Assembly: GCA_965116865.1 (NCBI GenBank)
Contig: OZ220727.1
Coordinates: forward strand, 124,001 to 188,000
Reading direction: 5' to 3'
Origin: Aldehydirespirator sp965116865
GTDB taxonomy: Bacteria > Actinomycetota > Acidimicrobiia > Acidimicrobiales > Aldehydirespiratoraceae
DNA: 64,000 nucleotides
Shown here: one piece after another, positions 46,309-55,208 of the stretch
How the letters are laid out: every line of letters starts with the position of its first letter
Numbering within the stretch: position 1 is the stretch's first letter
Position numbers and translations under genes: made by a program
Notes under the pieces: model-generated
Seen by the model: the letters and a program-made list of their open reading frames with translations, nothing else
What the model was told of the DNA's origin: nothing
Database searches by the model: none

Positions 46309-47411
46309 CTCTACCGGTTGTTGCGACAGAGGGCAGCGTAGACGCTGTGGGTTTAGTCCCAGTCGTGGAGCTTGCGGGGCATCGAGTTGAGGTTGTCCTC
46401 GATGACGGTGAGGCGGGCTTGGCCGATGTTGAGGTCGGTGCTGTTGGGCGGCCGGCGTCGCAGCGGGCCGTTGGTGTGCTTGTTGGTTCCGTGCTGCCGC
46501 GGCGGGTGCGGGTCACAGAAGTGGACCTCGGCTCCGAGCGCTTGTTCGGTGTCGGCCCAGCGGGCCGTCTCTCGGCCTTGGTCCCGGGTCGGGGTCTTGG
46601 CCGGGTGCGCCGGTTGGCGGGCGGGAGCGGCGATGGCCGCGGCCGCGGTGCTGGCGGCGTCGTAGCTGTCGGGCAGCGCGACGGCAAGGGTGTGGCGGCC
46701 GGCGCGCTCGGTCAGCGTCGCGACCGCTGAGCGGTTGGCATCACCGATGATCAGGTCGCCCTCGCAGTGGCCGGCTTCGCGGCGGTCCTCGACGGCCGCG
46801 GTGCGCGCCGCTACGGGCTTGGAATCGCCCAGCGGGCTGGGCTTTAGCGTCGCGCGGCTGCGGGGCTTGCGTCTTCGCCAGCGGCGCGGCGGAAGCCTCC
46901 GGGACCCCTCGGGCAACCCGCGTCGGCCGGTGTGGTCATAGCAGGCCGCGTAGACCGTCTCCGCGCTGATCCGGCGCCCCTGGGCGCGCAGGTCCGCGTA
47001 GCAGGCCTGATCTCCGAAGGCGAGAGCCTCTCCGGCGCCCCTGGGCGCGCAGGTCCGCGCGGATCGCGTGCGGGGACCAGCGCATAGCCAGGCGCTCGCT
47101 CATCGCGGCGGCCAGGCCGGGGTCGGCCGCGAGCGCAGGCGTCTTGGGGCGGGCCGCCCGGGCCTCGGTGGCCGTCTGCGCCGCCTCGGCGTCGTAGACG
47201 CCGCCGCGTTCGAGTTCTCGGTACACCGTCGAGCGGTGCCTGCCAAGACGTCTCGCCGTGTCGTCGACACTCGCGCCCGCGGCGCGCATCGCCTCGATCC
47301 GGGCGCGCTCGTCGGAGCTGGGCCGCTGTGCCATATTGTGGACCTCCACCGGTTCGGATGCTGACTGGACAACCGGCCATCACGGCCGATCTGTCGCATC
47401 CACCGGTGGAG
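46309..47411. mobile_element. IS30-family insertion sequence, decayed
   Basis: Imperfect terminal inverted repeats bound the element: CTCTACCGGTTGTTGCGACA starts at 46309, and the complement of CTCCACCGGTGGATGCGACA ends at 47411. A broken IS30-type transposase lies inside on the minus strand. No target duplication is obvious. Confidence 0.65.
46353..47334 (-). pseudogene. IS30-family transposase, frameshifted, catalytic Glu lost
   Basis: From ATG 47334 (GGAGG upstream) the N-terminal helix-turn-helix is clear: ASVDDTARRLGRHRSTVYRE. The frame breaks near 46950-47060, where a 28-bp sequence (CCGGCGCCCCTGGGCGCGCA...) is repeated 61 bp apart. The DDE part continues in another frame: EGDLIIGDANRSAV and AEVHFCDPHPPRQHG carry both Asp residues. 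The usual ENTNG motif reads KHTNG, so the catalytic Glu is replaced. TDLNIGQARL and RKLHDWD close the domain. The gene is inactive. Confidence 0.8.
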
Positions 47412-47521
47412 GGCGCCCCCCAACGTGGCCGGCCTGCCACCCGGGTGGCGTCACCGCGGTTGCAACCTGCTAGACAGGAGGGCAACCCCGCCCCCGTGGA
47501 GCCACACAAGGAGAGCAAGCC

Positions 47522-47710
47522 GTGAGCCGAAGCGACCGCAAGTTGAAGAAGCGCGTCGAGAAGCATGAAGCCGGTGTCTCTGATCTGATAGCCGCCTACG
47601 AACTGGCCGAACAGCACTACTTCGCGGCTGTGAGTGCCTCCACCCCCAGTGTTGTAGAGCGAGTGGCATCGAACTCCTCGGCCGGGAGTCCCGATGTCAA
47701 CTTGGGGTGA
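47522..47710 (+). CDS. Small hypothetical protein upstream of a protease remnant
   Basis: This 62-residue frame starts at GTG 47522 with AAGGAGAG eight bases upstream. It is charged and helical at first (SDRKLKKRVEKHEAGVSDLI), then AAYELAEQHYFAAVSAS. Its stop overlaps the start of the next frame by 17 bases, implying translational coupling to the protease remnant. I do not recognise the family. Confidence 0.5.
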   Translation: MSRSDRKLKKRVEKHEAGVSDLIAAYELAEQHYFAAVSASTPSVVERVASNSSAGSPDVNLG

Positions 47711-47965
47711 ACAGCTTCAAGAACTACGCGAAATCAAAGAGGCCGAGGACAAGAAGCCACCGACCCCTGGTGGACCCTCCCCCCACGACATCCTCCGAAG
47801 ACGGTATCTCGCGGCACTGCACGAACATACCGAACGTGCCGCCATCGTTTACGCCACCTCTTGGATGGAGAACAGACCTGTTCCCAACGTGGAAGCCCTA
47901 TCGGTAAATCTTGGCGACAAGCAAGGCTTCATGGAAGCGGTCTCCAACATCTCAGGCAAGAAACT
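47694..47965 (+). pseudogene. Serine dehydrogenase proteinase (SDH/ClpP-fold) N-terminal remnant
   Basis: From ATG 47694 about 90 codons read LRRRYLAALHEHTERAAIVY, ATSWMENRP and NLGDKQGFMEAVSNISGKK. These match the conserved start of the SDH-type ClpP-fold family (R..YL..L...T.R..I.Y, DK.GFM). The frame then runs straight into the end of an ISL3-type element at 47966, before the expected catalytic HTPGG region. The gene is therefore cut by insertion, and no downstream half is found in the window. Confidence 0.6.
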
Positions 47966-47978
47966 GGCTCTCCGCGTT

Positions 47979-49213
47979 TCAGGTCGGGGTGAGGGTGTCG
48001 AGCAGTGCCCGGTTGGGTCTGCCGGCGTAGAGCAGGGCGCGGATGCGGTAGTTGGCGAAGTCAGTGGACCCGAAGGCGGCGCGTTTGACGAGGTTGTTGG
48101 CGGCTTCGGCAGCGGCGTTGGTGACTTTGGCGGTGTGCCAGTTGGCGATCTGGGCTCTCCAGGTTCACAGGGTGCGGTCGAGCCGGTTGATCTCTGCGGG
48201 CATGCCGGGGTCTTGGAGGTCCTTGGCGAGCTGGTTCATGGTCGCGGCGGTCTCGGCGTCGTCGATGTCGTAGATGCCGCGCAGGGTTTCTTCAGCGGTG
48301 CCGGGCGTCGCGGACTTCGCCGTGGGGGTCGCCGGCGTCGAGCAGGCCCCGCAGCCGGACGCGGCCGGAGTCGGTGATCTTCTCGGACGCGGACACCAGC
48401 AGTCTGCGGGCCCGATACAGCGGGTCGTGCTTGCGGCCGCGGCGGCCGAGGGTCCGCTGCTGGACTCTGCGGCGGACCTCGTCGAGGGCGGTGTTGCCCA
48501 ACCGCACGACGTGGAACGGGTCCGCGGCCTGGGCCGCGTGGGGCAGCGCCTCGTCGAAGGCCGTGCGGTATGGGCCTGAGAGGTCCAGAACAGCCCAGCG
48601 GATGCCGGCCAGCCAGCGGCGGGGCCGCTCAAGCAGCCACGCTGCGGGTGCTTTGGCGGTGCGGCCTGGGACTATGTCCAACAGCAGGCCTGCGCCGACG
48701 TCGACGATGCCGGTCGCCCAGGCCTTGGTCCGGGACCGTCCCCGCCGCCACATCAGGCGCTCGTCGAGCCCCAGCGCGACGACGGCTAAGATGCGCTCAG
48801 TGTCGGCCTCGAGCAGCGCCTCGCCCCAGCGCCGCACCGAGGCGTTCACCGGGCGCCGGCTGCACCCGAGCTCGTCGGCGACCTCCGCCACGGTGCGGCC
48901 CAGCCCGGCCTGGCGCGTCGCCCAACGTCCCGCCCGCGTCGTCAGCCTCTCGCGCTCGGACGCGATCCGCGGGTCCTGCTCGGTGACGGTGCCCGCCTCG
49001 CAGTCCCCGTCTGAGCAGCGCCACCGCCGCTTGTGCCACACCAGCCGCACAGACCGCCCGAACGCCGGCAGGTCCACCAACTCCACCCGGCTGTCGCCGT
49101 CTGACCACGGCCGCCCGCCGCAGCCCACACAGCCCGGCCTCGTGAGCGCTGTGCTCACGGTTGCGGTCAGTGGACACTGGCGGGCTCGGGTGCAGTGAGG
49201 TCGATGACATCGA
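47979..49213 (-). pseudogene. ISL3-family transposase copy 1, 5'-truncated and frameshifted
   Basis: The frame GCVGCGGRPWSDGDSRVELV, LVWHKRRWRC, GTVTEQDPRI and AVLDLSGPYRTAF, ADPFHVVRLGNTALDEVRRR is the ISL3 pattern (zinc-finger region and DDE core). A frameshift near 48300 separates the C-terminal part (EETLRGIYDIDDAET, then ANWHTAKVTNAAAEAANNL). Compared with copy 2 it lacks the first ~37 residues and abuts the methyltransferase gene. Confidence 0.82.
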
Positions 49214-50780
49214 AGAGCGACGGCACATCCTGAGCCCTGCCCCACTGCTGCAGGAGTCGGTCGGCCTCTTGGGCGATCGCTGTCGCATTCAGATGCTGAT
49301 CGACCTCTTCGAGAGCGGCCTGCGCGTACTTCTCGACTCCAGTACGGTCGTGGCGAAGAACCGCAGCGAGGTCGATCCGCTGAAGCAGCTTCTTCGTCAC
49401 CGGCCGTTTGGCGTCGGCGAACAGCAAAGACTTGAGGAGGAGGGTTGTGGCATCACTCGTCAGCGCACTGAGAAGGATGGCTGCCTCGGCCGCTGATTCG
49501 CACGGCAAGAAGTACGACGTGTCGTCGAATAGGACGGGCCGGCCCTCGCTTGGACCTACCAGCCGGAACCTAGGGGCTTTGTGGAGGCCCGAGACTGCGA
49601 CCTTCCATGGTGCGAATGTGTAGGGCCCGATGCCGAACATTGAGAAGGCTGCTCGGTTTCGGTAGATCGACGACTTGCGGGCAGCGAACCGCTCCGCGTG
49701 GGCCTGCAGGTAGCTCCAGAGCCTAGGTGCTGTGTGTCGGAGGCTCCTGGTCTCATCTGCCAGCGACCGCTGAGTCACGATCACGTGGCGTTCCGGGGCT
49801 CGACCCGCGTTCACATCGGAGCCCTTGAGGAGTGGATACACCCAGTCGTGTTCGACCTCGACGGCCTCGCCGAGCGCGTTGTGGAGTTTGCCACCCTCGT
49901 CAGCGCGAAGCTCCATGACGGCTGCCAAGTCGTGCTTGACGCCTTGCCGCCACTCGACTGGCGACAATCCGTCATATTGTCGAGACGCCGCGTGAGCATC
50001 CACATCGGCAACAAGTGCACCCTCCACCAATCCCATGGTGCTCGTCGGACAGCTTGCATCTAGTGACTCGAAGACCTGGCATCGGTAGTTGTGGCTAGAT
50101 CCATCGAGCCGAACAGCGAAGAGGCAGGCGTCGACTGCTACCCCGAACGCCTTCTTCGCGTCGATGCGCCACAGGAACGAATCAGCCACGTGTAGATCTA
50201 GATGGGCTGCCAGCGTGAGAACCCTACGTGCGACGGAAGTCTTGCAAAGGAGCGCGACCGTCGGCTCCTCCCGACGCAACTCCGTGAGTAGCCGCATCCA
50301 GATGTACTCGGCGACATCGAAGTTTGACTCACCCGTAAGCGCATCGATCCCCCGCACGGAACGCAGGTTCCTGCGGTCGGGGATATGGACTGAGTCCATC
50401 GCGCCGAGCTCAGACAACGTAACCCATGGCGGATTCCCGAGGACTAGCAGTGGCCCATCCATCGCCCACCGGAGCTTGCCCAAGTCGTGCCGGAACATAT
50501 CGCCAACCTCAACTCGCCACGCCACGTCTCTGGTGACCGAGCAGTTGAGAAGGCGGCGCGCGACGTCGGCATGGATTGGTTGTATCTCTACTCCTAGCAT
50601 TTCGATGGACGGCTCTAGGACCGAGGCCGCGGCGAGCATGAAGCTCCCCTCACCGCACGTCGGTTCCAGCACCCGGCGCGTTCCACGCTGGATCGTCGCT
50701 AGGACTTGAGCGCACTCGACTGCAAGCTCCCGAGGCGTCTGGAAGTCGCCGAGTTCCTTACGAGACAAGGTCGTGGACAC
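49167..50780 (-). CDS. N6-adenine DNA methyltransferase of a restriction-modification pair
   Basis: The protein has about 537 residues if started at GTG 50780, which has GGGAGGGG six bases upstream and overlaps the nuclease gene by 23 bases. ATG 50816 is the alternative. Motif I is LEPTCGEGSFMLAA and the catalytic motif IV is LGNPPWV, identifying an N6-adenine class gamma methyltransferase. GDFQTPRELA at the N-terminus and a large target-recognition region follow. The last few residues (EPASVH) read into the ISL3 junction, so the native C-terminus may be slightly altered. It would protect host DNA at the cognate site. Confidence 0.82.
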   Translation of the reverse strand: MSTTLSRKELGDFQTPRELAVECAQVLATIQRGTRRVLEPTCGEGSFMLAAASVLEPSIEMLGVEIQPIHADVARRLLNCSVTRDVAWRVEVGDMFRHDLGKLRWAMDGPLLVLGNPPWVTLSELGAMDSVHIPDRRNLRSVRGIDALTGESNFDVAEYIWMRLLTELRREEPTVALLCKTSVARRVLTLAAHLDLHVADSFLWRIDAKKAFGVAVDACLFAVRLDGSSHNYRCQVFESLDASCPTSTMGLVEGALVADVDAHAASRQYDGLSPVEWRQGVKHDLAAVMELRADEGGKLHNALGEAVEVEHDWVYPLLKGSDVNAGRAPERHVIVTQRSLADETRSLRHTAPRLWSYLQAHAERFAARKSSIYRNRAAFSMFGIGPYTFAPWKVAVSGLHKAPRFRLVGPSEGRPVLFDDTSYFLPCESAAEAAILLSALTSDATTLLLKSLLFADAKRPVTKKLLQRIDLAAVLRHDRTGVEKYAQAALEEVDQHLNATAIAQEADRLLQQWGRAQDVPSLFDVIDLTAPEPASVH

Positions 50781-51414
50781 CGTCGACCCCTCCCGCGTTC
50801 GTGATTGCGTGGCCATACTGAAGCCTCCACTGAAGGGCATTGCTGATCGTGATGTAGCCCTGTGTCGGGGGGTCGCCGAGAACTCGCTCGGCCAAGGCCA
50901 TGCGACCAATCTCGTCTAGCGGCAGATTTCGGTCCTCCATGAAGGCAACGAGGTCGTCGGCATTCCCACCGCGATCGAGGATCTCGCGGATTCCCCTCGT
51001 CGTCTGGTAGTCGCCGGTTCTCGACCGGTCGATGAACAGCGCGTGGCGAACATCGATCGCCGCAGACTGGGTCTCGTGGGTGTCGGTCTTCTCGTACACG
51101 AACACCAGTAGGCCGTAGCCCAGCCCGAAGATCTTTTGCGACGCGTCCCGGAACGATCACGATGACTGCGGCTGTTTGACAAATGTCGCTTTGAGATCAA
51201 CCTCCAGTTCCGGGAAGTCGATTCTCCGAGCGGCGTTGCCAGGCTCATACGCGTACCGCTCTGCGAGGAACTCGTTGAAGCTTAACTCGACCCAGGTGCC
51301 CAGGGCCTTGCCGTCTGTTGTGCCGAATAGCTCGGGGATCGGCGTGTCACGAAGCGACTCGGCGAACTCTGCAGCCGCGGCCTTCAAGCCATTGAGATCG
51401 AGTGAGTTCGACAT
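50758..51414 (-). pseudogene. Type II restriction endonuclease with internal nonsense codon
   Basis: From ATG 51414 the frame runs 85 codons to TGA at 51159-51157, then continues open in the same frame to TAA at 50758. The read-through protein would have 218 residues. The sequence on both sides is one domain: RRIDFPELEVDLKATF (D..K of a PD-(D/E)xK core), QPQSS*SFRDASQKIFGLGY, LLVFVYEKTDTHETQSAAID. CGA to TGA (Arg to stop) is the simplest cause. It pairs with the overlapping methyltransferase gene. Loss of the nuclease while the methylase remains is the safe order of decay. Confidence 0.72.
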
Positions 51415-51542
51415 CGCCCCACCGTATAGCGGTGTTTCGCGTTTGAGGTCAGAGTGGAGGCGGTAGGGGTCCCCGTCTGAACGCGAGGGATCCCCCAGAA
51501 TCGGCGCTTCCGAACAGCCGGGATCTGGAGGATCCCTGTGGA

Positions 51543-52437
51543 GTGCGACCCTACGCGCGCGTGTGTGAGCTGCTGGTGGGGCTGGGCGATGTCGAGGTGC
51601 TCGGCGTCGACGACGAGGCGGGCGCGCCGTTGCGGATGCACATCCGCGGCCGGGCTGTGTGGGCTGTGGCGGAGCGTTGTGGTCTGACGGCGAGCGGGCG
51701 GTGGAGTTGGTGGACCTGGCGGTGTTCGGCCGGCCCGTTCGGCTGGTGTGGCACAAGCGCCGCTGGCGCTGCTGGGACCCCGACTGCGCGGCGGGGACCG
51801 TGACCGAGCAGGACCCCTGGGCGGTGCTGGACCTCTCAGGCCCCTACCGGGCCGCGTTCGGCGCAGCAGTGCCCCACGCCGGCCAGGCGGCGGACCCGTT
51901 CCACGTCGTGCGGTTGGGCAACGACGCCGTCGACGAGGTCCGCCGCAGAGTGCACCAGCAGACCCTCGGGCACCGCGGCCGCAAGCACGACCCCCTGTAT
52001 CGGGCCCGCAAGCTGCCGGTGTCCGCGTCCGAGAAGATCACCGACTCAGGCCGCGTCCGGCTGCGGGGCCTGCTCGACGCAGGAGACCCCCACGGCGAGG
52101 TCCGTGACGCCTGGCACCGCTGAAGAGACCCTCCGCTCGATCTATGGCATCGACGAGACCGAACTCGGCGCAGCCACCGTCACCCGCCTCGCCCAGGACC
52201 TCCAAGACCCCGGCCTGCCGCCGGAGATCAACCGGCTCGGCCGCACCATCGAGCGCTGGCGCACCCAGATCGCCAACTGGCACACCGCCAAAGTCACCAA
52301 CACCGCTGCCGAAGCCGCCAACAACCTCGTCAAACGCGCCGCCTTCGGGCACTGACTTCGCCAACTACCGCATCCGCGCCCTGCTCTACGCCGACAGACC
52401 CAACTGGGCACTGCTCGACACCCTCACCCCGACCTGA
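51543..52437 (+). pseudogene. ISL3-family transposase copy 2, internally deleted
   Basis: GTG 51543 begins VRPYARVCELLVGLGDVEVL, the N-terminus missing from copy 1. The frame shifts near 51650. After TVTEQDP it jumps directly to WAVLDLSGPYRAAF, missing about 130 residues that copy 1 retains, then ends DTLTPT. The two copies complement each other's missing parts and neither is intact. Confidence 0.82.
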
Positions 52438-52514
52438 AACGCGGAGAGCCCCTTTGCGCTTGCTCTATGGAAGCCTCTGCACCCGTGACGTGTCGCGCCG
52501 GACCGCTGGATTGA

Positions 52515-53786
52515 TCAGATGCGGTGGGTCGCGGTTGGGTGCCAGAGTGTGTCGAGGGGTGCGGAGTAGAGGCGGTCTCCTACTTTGAGGCTTCGGGGTC
52601 CGGTGTGCAGAAGTACGCCGGCGCGGAAGGCGTCTGCGGACACGGTGTCGAGGTGGTCGCGCATCCAGGCGAGGTGTTTGAGGTGGTCGGTGCCGGGTGA
52701 CGCGGTGGATTTGATCTCCACTGCGACGACGGCGCCGTCGGCGCGTTCGATCACCAGGTCGATTTCGTGGCCTGCGCTGTCGCGGTAGTGGTGCAGGTGC
52801 AGCGGCTCGCCGCTGGCTGAGAGCTGGCGTGCGGTCTCGTTGGCGGCGAAGGTCTCCAGCAGCGTCCCGGTGGCTACCGCGGTGGCCGGCCGTAGAGCTT
52901 CGGGATCGACGTTGGTGAGCGCGGCGGCGAGGCCGGTGTCAGCCAGGTGGAGCTTGGGTCGCTGAACCACTCTGGCAGTGAGGTTGCGGGTCCAGGCGGG
53001 CAGTTCGTGCACCAGGAAGACCATGCGCAGCCAGCCCAGATAGGCCTCCAGCGTGCCGCGGTCGATCGCCAGGCGGCGGCACCAGTCGGCGATGTTGAGC
53101 TCGCCGGAGGTGCGGGCTGCGGCCAGTTGCAGCACGGAGCGCAGGGTGCCGGAGCGCCGCACGTCGGCTAGCGCGGTCACATCGCGGCCCAGCACCGTCT
53201 CCGCGTAGCTGTCGAACCACATCCGTCGCGCTGGCGGGTTCATCTCGACCGCCTCGGGATACCCGCCCGCACAGACCATATCCAGGTAGTCGCCGCGAGT
53301 CAGCTGCGAAGCGTCGCCCACTGGTACCCGTCCCTCGAACCAGTCGGCGAGGCCGCAGCCCGCAGTGTCGTGCATCTCCGCAGCCGACATCGGCCACAGC
53401 CGCAGGATGGCGGCCCGTCCGGCCAGCGACTCGCTGATCGTGGGCACCGACAAGAAGTCGGCGGACCCCGTCAACAGGAAACGGCCGGTCGCCCGGTCGT
53501 CGTCGACTGCCATCTTGACGGCGCGGACCAAACGGTCCCCGCCGATCTGTATCTCGTCTATGACCATCGGATAGCGCTGTTCGCTCAAGAACGTCACGGG
53601 GTCCTCCAGCGCGGCCAGCCGAGTCTGCTCGTCGTCGAGAGTGGTGTAGGTGCCGCCCCGCTCCGCGGCGACCTGCTTGGCCAGGGTGGTCTTGCCGCTC
53701 TGGCGGGCGCCGTGCAGCACCAATACCCGGAAGGTGTCCAGGGCTTCGCGGAGTCGATGCCCGAGATGGCGCTCCACATGCCTCAC
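52515..53786 (-). CDS. AAA ATPase with DUF4143 domain
   Basis: This 423-residue protein starts at GTG 53786, inside a 14-bp direct repeat of GCCTCACGAGAT. Walker A is GARQSGKTT near residue 27. Walker B-like MVIDEIQ, sensor LLTGSADF and arginine-rich SLAGRAAILRLWPMS follow in AAA_14 order. The C-terminal half is DUF4143, with the nuclease-like EIDLVIERADGAVVAVEIKS (E-D-ExK pattern). Such proteins are widespread singletons in accessory regions; a defence or toxin role has been suspected but is unproven. Direct repeats in the promoter suggest autoregulation. Confidence 0.88.
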   Translation of the reverse strand: MRHVERHLGHRLREALDTFRVLVLHGARQSGKTTLAKQVAAERGGTYTTLDDEQTRLAALEDPVTFLSEQRYPMVIDEIQIGGDRLVRAVKMAVDDDRATGRFLLTGSADFLSVPTISESLAGRAAILRLWPMSAAEMHDTAGCGLADWFEGRVPVGDASQLTRGDYLDMVCAGGYPEAVEMNPPARRMWFDSYAETVLGRDVTALADVRRSGTLRSVLQLAAARTSGELNIADWCRRLAIDRGTLEAYLGWLRMVFLVHELPAWTRNLTARVVQRPKLHLADTGLAAALTNVDPEALRPATAVATGTLLETFAANETARQLSASGEPLHLHHYRDSAGHEIDLVIERADGAVVAVEIKSTASPGTDHLKHLAWMRDHLDTVSADAFRAGVLLHTGPRSLKVGDRLYSAPLDTLWHPTATHRI

Positions 53787-53824
53787 GAGATATGCCTCAC
53801 GAGATTGATCCTACGCTATGACCC

Positions 53825-53857
53825 AAGATTTGTGCATAATCTAACCGAAGATTTGTG
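53825..53857 (-). promoter_or_regulatory. Direct-repeat operator candidate upstream of the DUF4143 ATPase
   Basis: AAGATTTGTG occurs at 53825-53834 and 53848-53857, 23 bp apart (CACAAATCTT in gene orientation). The repeats flank TAGATT, a possible -10 box for the leftward gene. The AT-rich patch contrasts with its surroundings. Confidence 0.5.
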
Positions 53858-54160
53858 GTACCGCTAGGCCAAGAAACGGTCAAGTGGCTGGTTGCTGCCG
53901 GTCGTTGCGGATGGTTCGCGCCCGCAGGCTGAGCCCGTATCCACCTCTTCTGTCTCTGCACCTTCCGGACTGGTTGACGGTGCGAACAAGAGGCAGTGGT
54001 GAGCGTCTTGGGCCGGTTGGGCCGTATCCCTTGTGCTATTGCTTCTTGGGCGGAAACTGGCGGTACAAGCCGGTACGCAGCGGAACGCCCCCCGGCTCGT
54101 GGCAAGACACGCGCCTGACAGCCACGCCGGGGGCCGTCCGCCGGCCGTCGTCGAGATCCC

Positions 54161-54358
54161 GGCCAGTCGGGTCAGGCTCCAGTCCTGGCTCCCGGCCAGT
54201 CGGGTCAGGCTCCAGTCCTGGCTCCCGGCCAGTCGGGTCAGGCTCCAGTCCTGGCTCCCGGCCAGTCGGGTCAGGCTCCAGTCCTGGCTCCCGGCCAGTC
54301 GGGTCAGGCTCCAGTCCTGGCTCCCGGCCAGTCGGGTCAGGCTCCCGTCAGCCAGTCG
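54161..54358. repeat. 33-bp tandem array at the hydrolase 3' end (6 units)
   Basis: GGCCAGTCGGGTCAGGCTCC starts at 54161, 54194, 54227, 54260, 54293 and 54326, every 33 bp. The last unit contains the stop codon of the hydrolase. The gap 53864-54160 shows no convincing gene. Confidence 0.97.
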
Positions 54359-55104
54359 AGGACGGTCCTGATCATCTCGTCGGAGTGTCGGCGGTCGCTG
54401 AAGAGATGGTCGGCGCCGTCGACGGTGTGAAGGGTGGCCGAACCGGCCCGGGCCAGCGCCTCGGTCTGGTCGCGGCCCACCACGGCATCGGCTCCGGCCT
54501 GAATCACCAGCATGGGCCGGCCCAGGGCGGCCGCGGCCGCGGCCACATCGTGTCGGTGCAGGTCGTCGAGGAAGTCCCGGCCCACCCTCACCGGCCTGGA
54601 CCCGATCCTCACCTCCCCCGAGCCCTCGGCTCGGATCTGTTCGAGAGCGGCGTCGTCGAAGAGGTGCTCCACATGGGCCGCTGACGCCGGGGAGGCCACC
54701 GCCACCACACGGGACACGGTGTGCAGGCGGGACGCGGCCAGCACCGCGGCGGCCCCGCCGAGGCTGTGCCCGACCAGCACGCAGGGCCCGGCCCCGCGCC
54801 GGATCAGGGCCACAGCGGCCGCGGTGATGTCGCTGACGTTGGTGGCTACGGTGGTGTCGGCCAGGTCGCCGCCGCTCTCGCCCAGGCCGGTGAAGTCGAA
54901 GGCCAGGGTCAGGTAGCCGCCCGCGGCGAGGCCCTTGGCGATTCGGGTGGTGGTGAACAGGTCCTTGGAGCAGGTGAAGCAGTGGCACAGCAGCGCCGCT
55001 CCTGCCACCGCAGTGCCGTCGCCTGGCCTATGGAGGCTGGCTGCCAGCCTGGCTCCCGCCCCTCCGGCGAATTCGATGCGTTCCGTGGCGGGCGGGGAGG
55101 TCAC
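54337..55104 (-). CDS. Alpha/beta hydrolase
   Basis: This 255-residue protein starts at GTG 55104 with GAGGG five bases upstream; GTG 55110 would add two codons. The nucleophile elbow is VGHSLGGAAA (Ser about 114). The acid (AGADAVVG) and the base (TVDGADHLFSD) are in the expected order, and FDFTGLGESGG is the usual conserved loop. It is closest in style to serine hydrolases or dienelactone hydrolase-like esterases; the substrate is unknown. A duplicated copy of its 5' end lies 71 bp upstream with an ATG, giving a 24-codon frame (55175-55101) whose TGA overlaps the GTG. Confidence 0.87.
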   Translation of the reverse strand: MTSPPATERIEFAGGAGARLAASLHRPGDGTAVAGAALLCHCFTCSKDLFTTTRIAKGLAAGGYLTLAFDFTGLGESGGDLADTTVATNVSDITAAAVALIRRGAGPCVLVGHSLGGAAAVLAASRLHTVSRVVAVASPASAAHVEHLFDDAALEQIRAEGSGEVRIGSRPVRVGRDFLDDLHRHDVAAAAAALGRPMLVIQAGADAVVGRDQTEALARAGSATLHTVDGADHLFSDRRHSDEMIRTVLDWLTGA

Positions 55105-55195
55105 CGGCACCCTCGCGAGGGTGGCTCCAGCGACGGCGCGGGTGACGGGCGCCAGGTGGCGGGCGGGGAGGTCATAGGCACCTTCGCGAGGCGGT
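55085..55195. repeat. 71-bp duplication of the hydrolase gene start
   Basis: GTGGCGGGCGGGGAGGTCA followed by a GGCACC.TCGCGAG stretch occurs at 55085 and 55156. The outer copy keeps an ATG where the inner one has GTG. Confidence 0.88.
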
Positions 55196-55208
55196 AATGT
55201 CTTGGTGC

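Larger units (their letters stand above)
47966..52450. mobile_element. Inverted ISL3 relics bracketing a restriction-modification cassette
   Basis: The left boundary begins GGCTCTCCGCGTTTCAGG and the right boundary ends with its exact reverse complement. Both are the 3' ends of ISL3-family copies that face each other across about 4.5 kb. Between them lie the DNA methyltransferase and nuclease genes. The eight flanking bases on either side do not match, so an intact composite transposon is not proven. Confidence 0.6.

Noticed and set aside
50758..51414. Selenocysteine read-through of the nuclease TGA
   Set aside because: The residue is not at a redox site, the expected amino acid is Arg (CGA to TGA), and no convincing hairpin follows at the right distance.
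42561..53800. Intact integrative island with attL/attR at tRNA-Glu
   Set aside because: No second copy of the tRNA 3' end and no integrase were seen downstream in the window.
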